Under the pieces are notes generated by a model. That model was not told the DNA's origin. It saw nothing but the letters and a program-made list of their open reading frames with translations, and searched no databases. A DNA stretch of 64,000 bases from Amycolatopsis sp. (lineage in GTDB: Bacteria; Actinomycetota; Actinomycetes; Mycobacteriales; Pseudonocardiaceae), in NCBI RefSeq assembly GCF_025464955.1, contig NZ_JAODNM010000030.1, forward strand, positions 186,001 to 250,000. The letters run 5' to 3'. The position numbers and the translations under genes were made by a program. Shown in pieces: positions 26,082 through 33,896 of this stretch; the first letter of the stretch is position 1, and every line of letters starts with the position of its first letter.

Positions 26082-26755
26082 GCTGTCCGCTCGGCGGCCA
26101 GGTCGGTGAGAATCTTGCTGGTGGGCAGGAACATGGTGTAGTCGGGGGCACCGCCGTAGTCGGCGCGCCAGCGGATGGTGCCGTCGGGGCCGACCAGGAT
26201 GAAGCTGTGGCCGTCGCGCATGTCGCCCATCATCCCGTGCTGGTTGGCGTTGTAGGCCTGCGAGACCGCGAGAGTGGGGTCGGAGAGCACCGGGGTGGTG
26301 AGCTTCTCGTCGGTTACCTTCTGCCGGATCAGATCGGCCGGGTCGGTGGTGATCGACACGACCGCGCTTACCCCGGCGGCTTTCACCGCGGCTTGGTTCT
26401 GTTCCAGGTCGTGGATCTGGTCCCAGCACGGCTGGCACGACAAGCCCTCCTGGAAGTACAGCAGCACAGTCTTCCCGCGGAACCCGGCCAAGCTGACCTG
26501 TCCACCGGAGCTGGAGGCGAGAGTGAACGGCGGAGCCGGGACGCCCACACCGGGTTGGCCCGCGACGTGCGCGAAACCGCTGGCATCACTCGAGCCCGTG
26601 GCGCGGGCTTCCGTGGTGTGGGAGTCCTGGTACACCAGGAACAACGCCCCCAGCGCCAGGACAGCGACAAGCGCGACGACGACCAGCGTCGACCGGCTGA
26701 CTCCGGTGGGGCGGGTGGATCGGCGGGGCGCGGTGCTATCGCTGGTCTTGCTCAC
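26078..26755 (-). CDS. Membrane-anchored peroxiredoxin/redoxin family protein
   Basis: A 225-residue protein with an N-terminal membrane anchor (STLVVVALVAVLALGALFLVYQD) and an extracytoplasmic AhpC/TSA-like thioredoxin fold. The redox pair is C-Q-P-C in YFQEGLSCQPCWDQI (about residues 100-114), followed by VVSITTDPADLIRQKV and HSFILVGPDGTIRWRADYGG. It resembles the TlpA/ResA group, with an extra methionine-rich patch HGMMGDMRDG. It probably accepts electrons from the CcdA protein encoded just upstream, with which it overlaps by 20 bases. Confidence 0.85.
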   Translation of the reverse strand: MSKTSDSTAPRRSTRPTGVSRSTLVVVALVAVLALGALFLVYQDSHTTEARATGSSDASGFAHVAGQPGVGVPAPPFTLASSSGGQVSLAGFRGKTVLLYFQEGLSCQPCWDQIHDLEQNQAAVKAAGVSAVVSITTDPADLIRQKVTDEKLTTPVLSDPTLAVSQAYNANQHGMMGDMRDGHSFILVGPDGTIRWRADYGGAPDYTMFLPTSKILTDLAAERTA

Positions 26756-27659
26756 TGCGGTTCTCCTCGACGGTCAGGGGGTCGGATTGGTGGTTGTCCT
26801 CGGCGGCGCGTGACGACGTCCGGGTTGCTCGTCGGATCAGGAGGGCGAAGCCAAGTGCCAGCACGGCGATCAGGACCCAGCCCGGTATCCAGGACAGGGC
26901 GTCGAGCGCGAGGGCGCTGAGATGTTGCAGCCAGGCGCTGAGCGTGGTTTGCCAGCCGCCGCTTGCCATGCCGGGTCCGGTGAACGCCAGCACCACCGAC
27001 AACGCGCCCATTCCGACCATCAGCAGGCCGCTGACCGCGCTGCCCAGTGCCATCTGCCGCGTCCACCGGCCCGCCCTGATCGTGACGGTGCGGTCGGTGA
27101 GGAGCCGGGTGGCGCGTTCGCGGCGCTTGTCCCACGCCAGCGCCACGAGCGCGAGCGGGGTGACCATGCCCGCGACGTAAGCCGCCCCGATGGCCAGGGC
27201 CACCGGGAACGACGCCGCGGCGCCGGAGAGGACCGCGACACCGGCGAGTACCGGGGCGCAGCAGGCGCTGGCCGCGCCGGAGAACGCGCCCAGTACATAC
27301 GCCGACCCGAAGCTGCCCTGCTTCACCGTGCGCCCGCCGGGCATCGGGAGGTTCGGTTTCCAGCCGGCCAGGGTCGCGGCGCCGGCGGCGATCATCAGGG
27401 CGCCGCCGAGGGAGAACACCCACAGGTGCTGGGTGAGCAGCAGGCGGCTCAGGAACGTCGCGCCGAGCCCGATCGGCAGGATCACCGTCGCCACCCCGGC
27501 ACCGAAGACCAGCGTCGCGGGGACGACCCCGCCGCGGTGGCGGAACCCGGTGGAGAGGTAGGCGGGCAGCATCACCGACACACAGCAGGGCGCCAGCAAC
27601 GCGACCACACCGCCGAGGAACGCCGTCAGCAACGTCGTCCCGACCAGCAGTTCACCCAC
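26736..27659 (-). CDS. CcdA/DsbD-like thiol transporter
   Basis: A 307-residue protein with about seven helices. The first helix contains LLAPCCVSVMLPAYLS and the later AFSGAASACCAPVLAGV; the cysteines in these helices are the thiol-disulfide relay of CcdA proteins. It passes reducing power from cytoplasmic thioredoxin to extracytoplasmic thioredoxin-fold proteins, here most likely the redoxin encoded next. The start is GTG at 27659, overlapping the small upstream gene by eight bases. The tail after residue 285 is charged and not conserved. Confidence 0.88.
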   Translation of the reverse strand: MGELLVGTTLLTAFLGGVVALLAPCCVSVMLPAYLSTGFRHRGGVVPATLVFGAGVATVILPIGLGATFLSRLLLTQHLWVFSLGGALMIAAGAATLAGWKPNLPMPGGRTVKQGSFGSAYVLGAFSGAASACCAPVLAGVAVLSGAAASFPVALAIGAAYVAGMVTPLALVALAWDKRRERATRLLTDRTVTIRAGRWTRQMALGSAVSGLLMVGMGALSVVLAFTGPGMASGGWQTTLSAWLQHLSALALDALSWIPGWVLIAVLALGFALLIRRATRTSSRAAEDNHQSDPLTVEENRSEQDQR

Positions 27660-27855
27660 GAATCGACCCGGTGAGCTCGGGTTCCGGCGCTTCCCGCCGG
27701 GTCCGCAGCTCCGCGAGCTCCGAACGCAGCGCGGCGAGCTCCTGCGCCGTCCCCGGATCGGGGCTGGTGGTGTCGCGGGTACGGGTACCGCGGCCCATGA
27801 GCAGCATCATCAGGCCCATTCCCACGGGGCAGACCAGCAAGAGCAGGGTGTGCAT
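27652..27855 (-). CDS. Small membrane protein, first gene of the copper operon
   Basis: A 67-residue protein. One membrane helix (MHTLLLLVCPVGMGLMMLLMGRG) rich in methionine and cysteine is followed by a short coiled coil (AQELAALRSELAELRTRRE). Similar small C/M-containing single-span proteins are found in actinobacterial metal clusters, but I know no assigned function. The ATG at 27855 has a GGAGA-type site upstream. It is the first gene of the operon running to 23821 and is 44 bases downstream of the BlaI-type operator. Confidence 0.7.
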   Translation of the reverse strand: MHTLLLLVCPVGMGLMMLLMGRGTRTRDTTSPDPGTAQELAALRSELAELRTRREAPEPELTGSIRG

Positions 27856-27899
27856 CGCCTCTCCTCACGTCCCGCGACCGGCAGTGACCGGCGCGTTCC

Positions 27900-27923
27900 T
27901 ACTATCTCCGTACGTAGATAGTA
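27900..27923. promoter_or_regulatory. BlaI/CopY-type operator, site 1
   Basis: A 24-base palindrome with half sites TACTATCTCCGT and ACGTAGATAGTA and one mismatched pair. It lies between the blaI-like gene (start 28012) and the divergent copper operon (start 27855), where it can repress both. TAGTAT at 27919-27924 overlaps it as a candidate -10 box for blaI. It matches the sites at 32161 and 38088. Confidence 0.8.
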
Positions 27924-28011
27924 TCTTGGTGAAGTCGAGGGGCTGAGCGGGCCGCCGGCGGCGAAGTACCCTGGGACGGAGCAGCGGCTCAGCGAACAGT
28001 GAGGGAGTGGC

Positions 28012-28383
28012 GTGGGCGGGTTCGGGGAACTGGAGACGGTCGTGATGGACCGCCTGTGGAACCGGGAGGGCACAACCTCGGTGCGCGAGCTGTTCGAGGA
28101 CCTGCGCCTGGACCGGGAGATCGCCTACACCACGGTCATGTCCACGATGGACAACCTGCACCGCAAAGGGTGGCTCTCCCGCAAACGCCAAGGCAAAGCC
28201 TTCCTCTATTGGCCCACCCTGACCCGCGAGCAGCACAGCGCCCGGCTGATGCGCGACGCCCTCGACGACGGCGGCAACCCCTCACTGGTGCTGAGCCACT
28301 TCCTGGAACAGATCAGCGACGAGGAATCCGCCGCCCTGCGCGCCACCCTGGCCCGGCTGAACGACACCGAGGACGCCGGATGA
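28012..28383 (+). CDS. BlaI/MecI/CopY family repressor
   Basis: A 123-residue dimeric repressor with the family winged helix: GELETVVMDRLWNREGTTSVRELFEDL, then the recognition helix region EIAYTTVMSTMDNLHRKGWLSRKRQGKAFLYWP, and a C-terminal dimerisation segment. Members are inactivated by proteolysis (BlaI, with an M56 partner) or metal binding (CopY). No C-x-C metal motif is present, and an M56 peptidase gene follows with an ATGA overlap, so the BlaI-type mechanism fits better. Its targets are probably the three palindromes at 27900, 32161 and 38088. GTG start at 28012. Confidence 0.92.
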   Translation: MGGFGELETVVMDRLWNREGTTSVRELFEDLRLDREIAYTTVMSTMDNLHRKGWLSRKRQGKAFLYWPTLTREQHSARLMRDALDDGGNPSLVLSHFLEQISDEESAALRATLARLNDTEDAG

Positions 28384-29342
28384 GCATCGCGTCCTGCCTG
28401 CTGATCTACACCGCCGCCGTCACGGTGCTCGCCCCACGGCCGCTGCTGCGGCTCACTCGCAGCGGTGTTGCACCCCGCCTGGGCGTCGCGGCCTGGCTGA
28501 CCGCGATCGGCACCGTCATGGCGGCCGGGACCGTCGCCGTCGTGATGCTTGCGCAGGACATGGCGCGCAACTGGAACCGGCCGGGCGACACGGTCCTCGC
28601 CGCATGCTTCGCGCTGCTGCGCTCGGTCGCCACGGGCCGCTACGGCGTCGAAGTCCAAACAGGACTTGTCGGCCTCACCGTGGTCGCCGCCGGAGCGGTC
28701 GCCGCCGTGGCGTGGCGGCTCGGCCGGTCCTTGGCCCGCGCGCGGACCAGTACCCATGACCACGCGCGGTCGGCCCGGCTCACCGGACGCCGCATCGCCG
28801 GCGTCGAGGCGATCGTGCTCGACGCCCCGCAGCGACTCGCCTACTGCGTGGCGGGGCGGCCGCACACGATCGTCGTCACCAGCGCCGCGGTGGACGCCCT
28901 CGACGGACCTCACCTCGCGGCCGTGCTCGCCCATGAACAGGCCCATCTGAGCGGACGCCACCACCTGATCCTGGCCGCCACCCGAGGTGTGGCGGCGATC
29001 CTCCCGCGCGTCGGCCTGTTCACGACCGGTGCGTCCGAAGTCGCGCGGCTGCTGGAAATGTGCGCCGACGACACCGCCGCACGCCGTCACGGATCCCGGA
29101 ACGTCCTCACCGCACTGCTTGCCCTGTCCGGCGTCGCGCCGATCCCGGCCGGCGCTCTGGGTGCCACCGGCGTCGGTGTCCTCGCCCGGGCTCAGCGTCT
29201 CGCCGCCCCTGCGGCACCTGCCCGCCGGTTGCGGACGCGGCTCGCCTTGACCGCGGTCGCGGGCGGGGTGGCCGCCGGGCCTGTCCTGATCGGGCTGCTG
29301 GCCGCCACCGGGCTGTCCGTGTGCGGTCCGATGGCGTGCTGA
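28380..29342 (+). CDS. M56 family metallopeptidase (BlaR1-like, no sensor domain)
   Basis: A 320-residue membrane protease. Three N-terminal helices precede a cytoplasmic zinc domain with H-E-Q-A-H in LAAVLAHEQAHLSGRHH and a downstream glutamate ligand in LLEMCADDTAAR. Two hydrophobic segments close the protein (ALTAVAGGVAAGPVLIGLLAATGL). In BlaR1/MecR1 such a domain cuts the cognate BlaI repressor after a signal. Here the extracellular penicillin-binding sensor is missing, so the signal must come from elsewhere. The four-base overlap with the repressor gene indicates coupling. Confidence 0.9.
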   Translation: MSIASCLLIYTAAVTVLAPRPLLRLTRSGVAPRLGVAAWLTAIGTVMAAGTVAVVMLAQDMARNWNRPGDTVLAACFALLRSVATGRYGVEVQTGLVGLTVVAAGAVAAVAWRLGRSLARARTSTHDHARSARLTGRRIAGVEAIVLDAPQRLAYCVAGRPHTIVVTSAAVDALDGPHLAAVLAHEQAHLSGRHHLILAATRGVAAILPRVGLFTTGASEVARLLEMCADDTAARRHGSRNVLTALLALSGVAPIPAGALGATGVGVLARAQRLAAPAAPARRLRTRLALTAVAGGVAAGPVLIGLLAATGLSVCGPMAC

Positions 29343-29362
29343 TCCGGCGGCCGCAGAGCGGT

Positions 29363-31597
29363 TCACTTGTCGCGGAACCGGAGCAGCCGCAGGGAGTTCG
29401 CGACCACGCTGACCGAGGAGAAGCCCATCGCGGCACCGGCGATGATCGGGTTGAGCAGGCCGGACGCGGCCAGCGGGATCGCCAGCACGTTGTAGCCGAA
29501 CGCCCAGCCGAGATTCTGCAGAATCGTTCGGTAGGTGCGCCGCGACAACCTGATCGCCGTCGCGACTCCGCCCAGGTCCCCACTGATCAACGTCAGGTCA
29601 CTGGACTCGATCGCGACATCGGTGCCGGTACCGATCGCGATACCCAGATCCGCCCGCACCAGCGCCGGGGCGTCGTTGATGCCGTCACCGACCATCGCCA
29701 CAACCTCTCCGGCGGCCTGCAGCGCGGACACCTCCGCTTGCTTCTCCGAGGGCAGAACTTCAGCCAGGACCCGGTCGATCCCCACCTTGGCCGCGACGAC
29801 CTGCGCGGTGCGCGCGTTGTCTCCGGTGATCATCACGACCTTCAGGCCGATGCGGTGCAGCCGCGCGACAACCTCGGTGGCGTTGTCCTTGAGCGTGTCG
29901 GCCACCGCGAGCACACCCCGCACCGCGCCGTCCCACCCCACGAACACCACGGTGCGTCCCTCGGTCTCCAGCCCCTGCGCGCGCTGGTCCAGCCCGTCGG
30001 GTACGGCCAGCCCCGTTTCGGTGAGCATCCCGCGTCGCCCGACGGTCACCACGGTGCCCTCGACGTCGGCGCGGACCCCGTGCCCGGCTACCGCGGCGAA
30101 ATCCCGCGCCGGGGGCAGATCCCCGGTTCGCTGCCGGGCGGCCGCGGCGATGACGTGGCCGATCGGGTGCTCGCTGTCGGCTTCGACCGCGCCAGCGCGG
30201 CGCAGTAGCTCGGTGTCGTCGGTGCCGGCCGCGGCGAGGACGGTGGTCAGGGACATCTCACCGCGGGTCAGGGTGCCGGTCTTGTCGAACACCACCGTGG
30301 TGATGTTCCGGGTGCGTTCGAGGACCTCGACGCCCTTGATGAGGATGCCGAGTTTCGCGCCCCGCCCGGTGCCGGCCATGATCGCGACGGGGGTCGCCAG
30401 GCCGAGTGCGCACGGGCAGGCGACGATCAGCACCGCGACCGCGGCGACCAGCCCGGCGACCGGGTCGTGCCCGCCGAGCCACCAGGCGAGGAAGGTGGCC
30501 GCCGCGAGTGCGATCACCACGGGCACGAACACCGCGGAGATGCGGTCGGCGAGGCGTTGCGCGCGGCTTTTCCCGGCCTGCGCGGCGGATACCATCGCCA
30601 CGATCTGGGCGAGCGCGGTGTCCGATCCCACGGCGGTGGCTGCCACGGTCAGGGCCCCGCTGGTGTTCACCGTAGCCCCGGCCGCCTTCGCCCCAGGGGT
30701 CTTGTCCACGGGCATCGACTCGCCGGTCAGCATGGACTCGTCGACCGCGCTGGAGCCGTCGGTGACGTGGCCGTCGGTGGGGATCTTCTCTCCGGGGCGC
30801 ACCCGCATCAGATCACCGATGCGGACCTCGGCGACCGGGATCATCAGTTCTAGTCCGTCCCGCAGGACGCGGGCCTGTTTCGCGCCGAGTTCCAGCAACG
30901 CCCGGATGGCGTTGCCGGCGCGGCCGGTGGCGAGCGCTTCGACGTAGCGGCCCACCGCGAGGAGCACGATGATCAGCGCGGCGCTTTCGAAGTAGGTATC
31001 GCCGCCGCCGAACAGGAGCTGCGCGGTGGAGAAGAGATAGGCGGCGAGGGTGCCGATCGCGATCAGGGTGTCCATGTTCGCGGTGCCGTGGCGGGCCCGG
31101 CGGGCGGCTTCGCGCAGGAACGGCCAGCCGACGTAGAACTGCAGCGGGGTCGTGAGCGCGAGCTCGGTCCATCGTGCCCACGGTTGCGACCCGATCGACC
31201 CGGAGAACATCGCCAGATACGCCACGGGCAGCGCGAGGGGCCAGCCCACGATCATCCGGCGCAGCCAGGATCGTTGCGCCGCGGCCTGTTCGTCACCGTC
31301 GGAGACGGCAGGCGCGGCCGGTGCCAGCGGGGTGAGCCGGTAGCCGATCTTGTCCACTGCGGACTGCAGTTCGTCCGGGTCGGTGTGGTGGTCGGCGAGG
31401 GTCACGTGGGCGACACGGGTGGCGAAGTTGACCTCCGCGGCGCTCACGCCGTCCTGTCGGCCCAGGGTGCGCTGGATGCGGGCGGCGCACGAGCCACACG
31501 TCATCCCGTGGACGGCGAACTCCAGGCTCGCCGTCGTAGGGGTCGGTGGGGTGGGTGGGGTCGGCGAAGGGGTGTCGATCATGGTCCGGTTGGTCAT
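29363..31597 (-). CDS. copA: Cu(I)-exporting P1B-type ATPase
   Basis: A 744-residue copper pump. One N-terminal heavy-metal domain ([19 protein letters not shown]-x2-C) precedes eight helices. The metal-site helix has [12 protein letters not shown] (C-P-C). Further motifs are TGES in [13 protein letters not shown], the phosphorylated aspartate in [31 protein letters not shown]. The last helices GYNVLAIP and [15 protein letters not shown] carry the Y-N and M-x2-S-S signatures of Cu(I) transport. The ATG at 31597 has GGAGG eight bases upstream. It is divergent from a MerR regulator across a CueR-type promoter. Confidence 0.96.
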   Translation of the reverse strand: MTNRTMIDTPSPTPPTPPTPTTASLEFAVHGMTCGSCAARIQRTLGRQDGVSAAEVNFATRVAHVTLADHHTDPDELQSAVDKIGYRLTPLAPAAPAVSDGDEQAAAQRSWLRRMIVGWPLALPVAYLAMFSGSIGSQPWARWTELALTTPLQFYVGWPFLREAARRARHGTANMDTLIAIGTLAAYLFSTAQLLFGGGDTYFESAALIIVLLAVGRYVEALATGRAGNAIRALLELGAKQARVLRDGLELMIPVAEVRIGDLMRVRPGEKIPTDGHVTDGSSAVDESMLTGESMPVDKTPGAKAAGATVNTSGALTVAATAVGSDTALAQIVAMVSAAQAGKSRAQRLADRISAVFVPVVIALAAATFLAWWLGGHDPVAGLVAAVAVLIVACPCALGLATPVAIMAGTGRGAKLGILIKGVEVLERTRNITTVVFDKTGTLTRGEMSLTTVLAAAGTDDTELLRRAGAVEADSEHPIGHVIAAAARQRTGDLPPARDFAAVAGHGVRADVEGTVVTVGRRGMLTETGLAVPDGLDQRAQGLETEGRTVVFVGWDGAVRGVLAVADTLKDNATEVVARLHRIGLKVVMITGDNARTAQVVAAKVGIDRVLAEVLPSEKQAEVSALQAAGEVVAMVGDGINDAPALVRADLGIAIGTGTDVAIESSDLTLISGDLGGVATAIRLSRRTYRTILQNLGWAFGYNVLAIPLAASGLLNPIIAGAAMGFSSVSVVANSLRLLRFRDK

Positions 31598-31638
31598 CAC
31601 GGCGCCTCCGAGTGTGTGGGCTGTCGGCTCGGTTGCGA

Positions 31639-31669
31639 GTGTTATCCTTCCAGTGCGCTGGAAGGTCAA
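31639..31669 (-). promoter_or_regulatory. MerR-type copA promoter and operator
   Basis: On the minus strand TTGACC (31669-31664) and TAACAC (31644-31639) are separated by exactly 19 bases. The spacer holds the dyad CCTTCCAG-TGCG-CTGGAAGG (31646-31665, slightly overlapping the -35). Long 19-base spacers with a dyad are the mark of MerR/CueR-activated promoters, and CCTTCC/GGAAGG is the typical copper-responsive half site. Confidence 0.85.
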
Positions 31670-31681
31670 GGAGATGAGTGG

Positions 31682-32101
31682 ATGAAGATCGGCGACGTGG
31701 CGAAGCTCACCGGGACCAGCACGAAGACGATCCGGTTCTACGAGGACGCTGGCCTGCTGCCCCCGCCGGCGCGCACGTCCTCGGGCTACCGCGACTACGA
31801 ACCGGAGATCGCCGACCGGCTGCGGTTCATCCACCGAGGTCAGGCGGCCGGATTGTCGCTGCAGGACGTTCGTCAGATTCTGGCCGTCCGCGATCGCGGA
31901 GACGCACCCTGCGGGCATGTCCGAGACGTCCTCACCACGCGGCTGGGTCAGGTTCGTGGTCAACTCGCCGAACTCGCCGCCCTGGAATCCCACCTGCAGA
32001 CGCTGCTTGACCGGGCTGACCAGGGTGCCCCGACGCCGCATGACGAGTCGGGCGTCTGCTGGATCCTCGACACCGACCCCGTGGCTATCGCGAAGCTCTG
32101 A
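31682..32101 (+). CDS. MerR-family copper-responsive regulator (CueR-like)
   Basis: A 139-residue regulator. The winged helix is [39 protein letters not shown], followed by the long dimerisation helix. A C-terminal loop holds cysteine 78 (APCGHV) and a late cysteine in SGVCWIL, a two-cysteine arrangement seen in heavy-metal sensors though not the exact CueR C-x7-C spacing. It lies divergent from copA across the MerR-type promoter. GGAGA is about six bases before the ATG. Copper is the likely signal; other soft metals remain possible. Confidence 0.85.
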   Translation: MKIGDVAKLTGTSTKTIRFYEDAGLLPPPARTSSGYRDYEPEIADRLRFIHRGQAAGLSLQDVRQILAVRDRGDAPCGHVRDVLTTRLGQVRGQLAELAALESHLQTLLDRADQGAPTPHDESGVCWILDTDPVAIAKL

Positions 32102-32160
32102 CACGTCTCGCCGGCGGTCGACCATCTGCCGGGGGTTGCGGAGCGCGGTCCCGACTTGAT

Positions 32161-32186
32161 CTACTATCTACGTACGTAGATAGTAG
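32161..32186. promoter_or_regulatory. BlaI/CopY-type operator, site 2
   Basis: A perfect 26-base palindrome with half sites CTACTATCTACGT and ACGTAGATAGTAG. TTGATC (32156-32161) and GATAGT (32179-32184) could be -35 and -10 boxes with a 17-base spacer, so a bound repressor would cover the promoter. It controls the downstream methionine-rich gene and probably the ApbE-reductase genes after it. Confidence 0.85.
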
Positions 32187-32238
32187 AATGGCGGGTATCG
32201 CCACCAATCCCCACCGGCAGAATGGAAAGGCTGAAGTC

Positions 32239-32643
32239 ATGGCTCTGGGAAAACTGGGACATCGCGCCACGCTCTCCATCGCCGCCGGAATCGCGATCGC
32301 CGGCATTTCCGTCGGTATCGCCACGGTCGCGATCGCCGACAGCAGCTCCTCGAGCACTGCTACTCCCACTCCGCAACCAGTTGCGGCGAGTGCGGCCGTG
32401 CCCGCTCCGCCGCTTCCGGCAAACGGCAGCCCCAGCATGGACATGGAGATGCAAATGCAGCTCCAAGCGATGCGGATGGGGATGGAGGAGGGAATGACCA
32501 TGGGCAAGGAATCAGGCGACATGCCCAAGTCGATGAGCGGCTCTGCCGCCCCGGCGCCGTCCACCGCGATGCCCGCACCGAGCGCCGCCTCGCAGCAATC
32601 CATGGGCGGCATGGGTATGGGCATGGGCATGGGCGGCATGTGA
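32239..32643 (+). CDS. Methionine-rich secreted protein, putative copper chaperone
   Basis: A 134-residue protein with an N-terminal signal or anchor (LSIAAGIAIAGISVGIATVAIA). A serine/threonine/proline linker follows, then two methionine clusters: MDMEMQMQLQAMRMGM near residue 75 and MGGMGMGMGMGGM at the very C-terminus. About a quarter of the second half is methionine, which is typical for Cu(I) or Ag(I) binding outside the cytoplasm. The ATG at 32239 has GGAAAGG eight bases upstream; the ATG at 32188 would start inside the operator region. I know no named family for it. It is the first gene under operator 2. Confidence 0.75.
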   Translation: MALGKLGHRATLSIAAGIAIAGISVGIATVAIADSSSSSTATPTPQPVAASAAVPAPPLPANGSPSMDMEMQMQLQAMRMGMEEGMTMGKESGDMPKSMSGSAAPAPSTAMPAPSAASQQSMGGMGMGMGMGGM

Positions 32644-32644
32644 C

Positions 32645-32962
32645 ATGGTCGCCGACCCGCAGCAGACCGACAAGAAAACGGCGGCCAAAGTGCTCATCGG
32701 GAGCCTGACCGTGGCAGGCGCCGCTCTGCTGACCGCTGTCGTCGCGGCACTGAGCCCACACGCTGTCGCGGACGCGACAATTTCCCCGATCAGCGCGGCG
32801 ATTCCCGCGGCCACTGCCGGTGGAGCCACGCCGGTGACCCGGTCCACCGGCAGTGGTTGTTCGTCATCCGCAGGATCACCGTCGACCACGCCGTCACCCG
32901 CGCAGGCCGCACCCGCCGCTGTGACTTCCGCGGCCCCGATGACGCGCAGCAATGGCAGTTGA
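32645..32962 (+). CDS. Small secreted or membrane-anchored protein of unknown function
   Basis: A 105-residue protein. A short charged start (VADPQQTDKKTAAK) leads to one hydrophobic helix (VLIGSLTVAGAALLTAVVAAL), then a low-complexity alanine, threonine, serine and proline tail with a single cysteine (GSGCSSS). I recognise no family. It begins one base after the methionine-rich gene stop and overlaps the apbE start by 11 bases, so it belongs to the same operon. It may be a tethered spacer protein at the outer membrane face. Confidence 0.6.
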   Translation: MVADPQQTDKKTAAKVLIGSLTVAGAALLTAVVAALSPHAVADATISPISAAIPAATAGGATPVTRSTGSGCSSSAGSPSTTPSPAQAAPAAVTSAAPMTRSNGS

Positions 32963-33896
32963 AGCCCGATTCACCAGCATGGGCTCCACCGCACACGTCA
33001 TTGCCGTAGCAGGCCCGCCTGGGCTGCTACGGCACGCCCGGCTACGCCTGGCGGAATGGGAAGGCCGGTGGTCACGATTCCGTCCGGACAGCGAAATCAG
33101 CCACCTGAACACCTCAGCGGGCCGGTGGGTGCGGCTCACGCCGGTCACCGTGGCGATACTGCGGCGGGCCGTAGAGGCGTGGGAACTGACCGGCGGACTG
33201 TACGACCCCACGGTGCTCCCGGCGCTGGAAAACGCCGGCTACACCCACAGCTTCGAGACCCTTCCCGCCACCGTCGACTCTCGGGCACCCACAACCGCGA
33301 CCCCGGGATGCGCCGGCATCGACCTCGCTCGCCGCCGCGCCCGGCTGCCGCTGGGAGTCCGGATCGACCTGGGCGGAATCGGGAAGGGCTACGCCGCGGA
33401 CCTGCTCGCCGAGGAGCTCCTCACCCGCGGCGCCGCCGGAGCATGCGTCAACCTCGGCGGGGATGTCCGCGTCGCGGGAACACCGCCCTCCTCAGGAGGC
33501 TGGGTTGTGGCGGTCAGCGACGAAACCCGTCCAGGCCGCGATCTGGCGTCCGTGTCGCTGACCTCGGGGGCGGTGGCAACCTCCACCAGCCTGCGTCGCC
33601 GCTGGCACCACGGCGGCACGAAACGTCACCATCTGATCGACCCCCGCACCGGCGCGTCGGCAACGAGCGCGGTGGCCGCTGTCACCGTCGTCGCCGCGCA
33701 CGCCCACTGGGCGGAAATCCTGGCCAAGGCGGCGCTGATCGCGGACCTCGAACACGGGTCCGCCATTCTGGAAACCCATGGTGTCGCAGCGATCCTGACC
33801 ATGCAGGACGGTACAGCCCACCGCGTTGGGCCGCTGGAAAGGTTTGCGCAGTGGACTCCCAGATCTGGTGGTACATCGCCCGCGCCAGCGGGTTGA
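32952..33896 (+). CDS. apbE: FAD:protein FMN transferase
   Basis: A 314-residue ApbE protein. Signatures are FTSMGSTAHVIAV at the start, RFRPDSEISHLN, GLYDPTVLPAL, the D-L-G-G-I-G-K-G-Y-A motif of the FAD/Mg site and HHLIDPRTGASA. ApbE attaches FMN through a phosphoester bond to threonine or serine of extracytoplasmic redox proteins. No signal peptide or lipobox is seen at the N-terminus, so it may act in the cytoplasm or be exported otherwise. No protein with an obvious FMN-binding domain lies in this operon. The next gene, overlapping by 46 bases, is a membrane reductase. Confidence 0.92.
   Translation: MAVEARFTSMGSTAHVIAVAGPPGLLRHARLRLAEWEGRWSRFRPDSEISHLNTSAGRWVRLTPVTVAILRRAVEAWELTGGLYDPTVLPALENAGYTHSFETLPATVDSRAPTTATPGCAGIDLARRRARLPLGVRIDLGGIGKGYAADLLAEELLTRGAAGACVNLGGDVRVAGTPPSSGGWVVAVSDETRPGRDLASVSLTSGAVATSTSLRRRWHHGGTKRHHLIDPRTGASATSAVAAVTVVAAHAHWAEILAKAALIADLEHGSAILETHGVAAILTMQDGTAHRVGPLERFAQWTPRSGGTSPAPAG

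Noticed and set aside
31598..32125. Extension of the copA frame upstream of its ATG
   Set aside because: It is antisense to the MerR regulator. The ATG at 31597 has GGAGG and lies just before the metal-binding domain.
32188..32238. Longer start for the methionine-rich protein at ATG 32188
   Set aside because: It begins two bases after the operator and overlaps the expected transcript start; the ATG at 32239 has a good ribosome site and precedes the signal segment directly.
33056..33850. A 265-codon N-terminal extension of the membrane reductase
   Set aside because: It overlaps apbE in another frame, is arginine/proline-rich and matches no domain. A GTG with a good ribosome site at 33851 begins the real protein.
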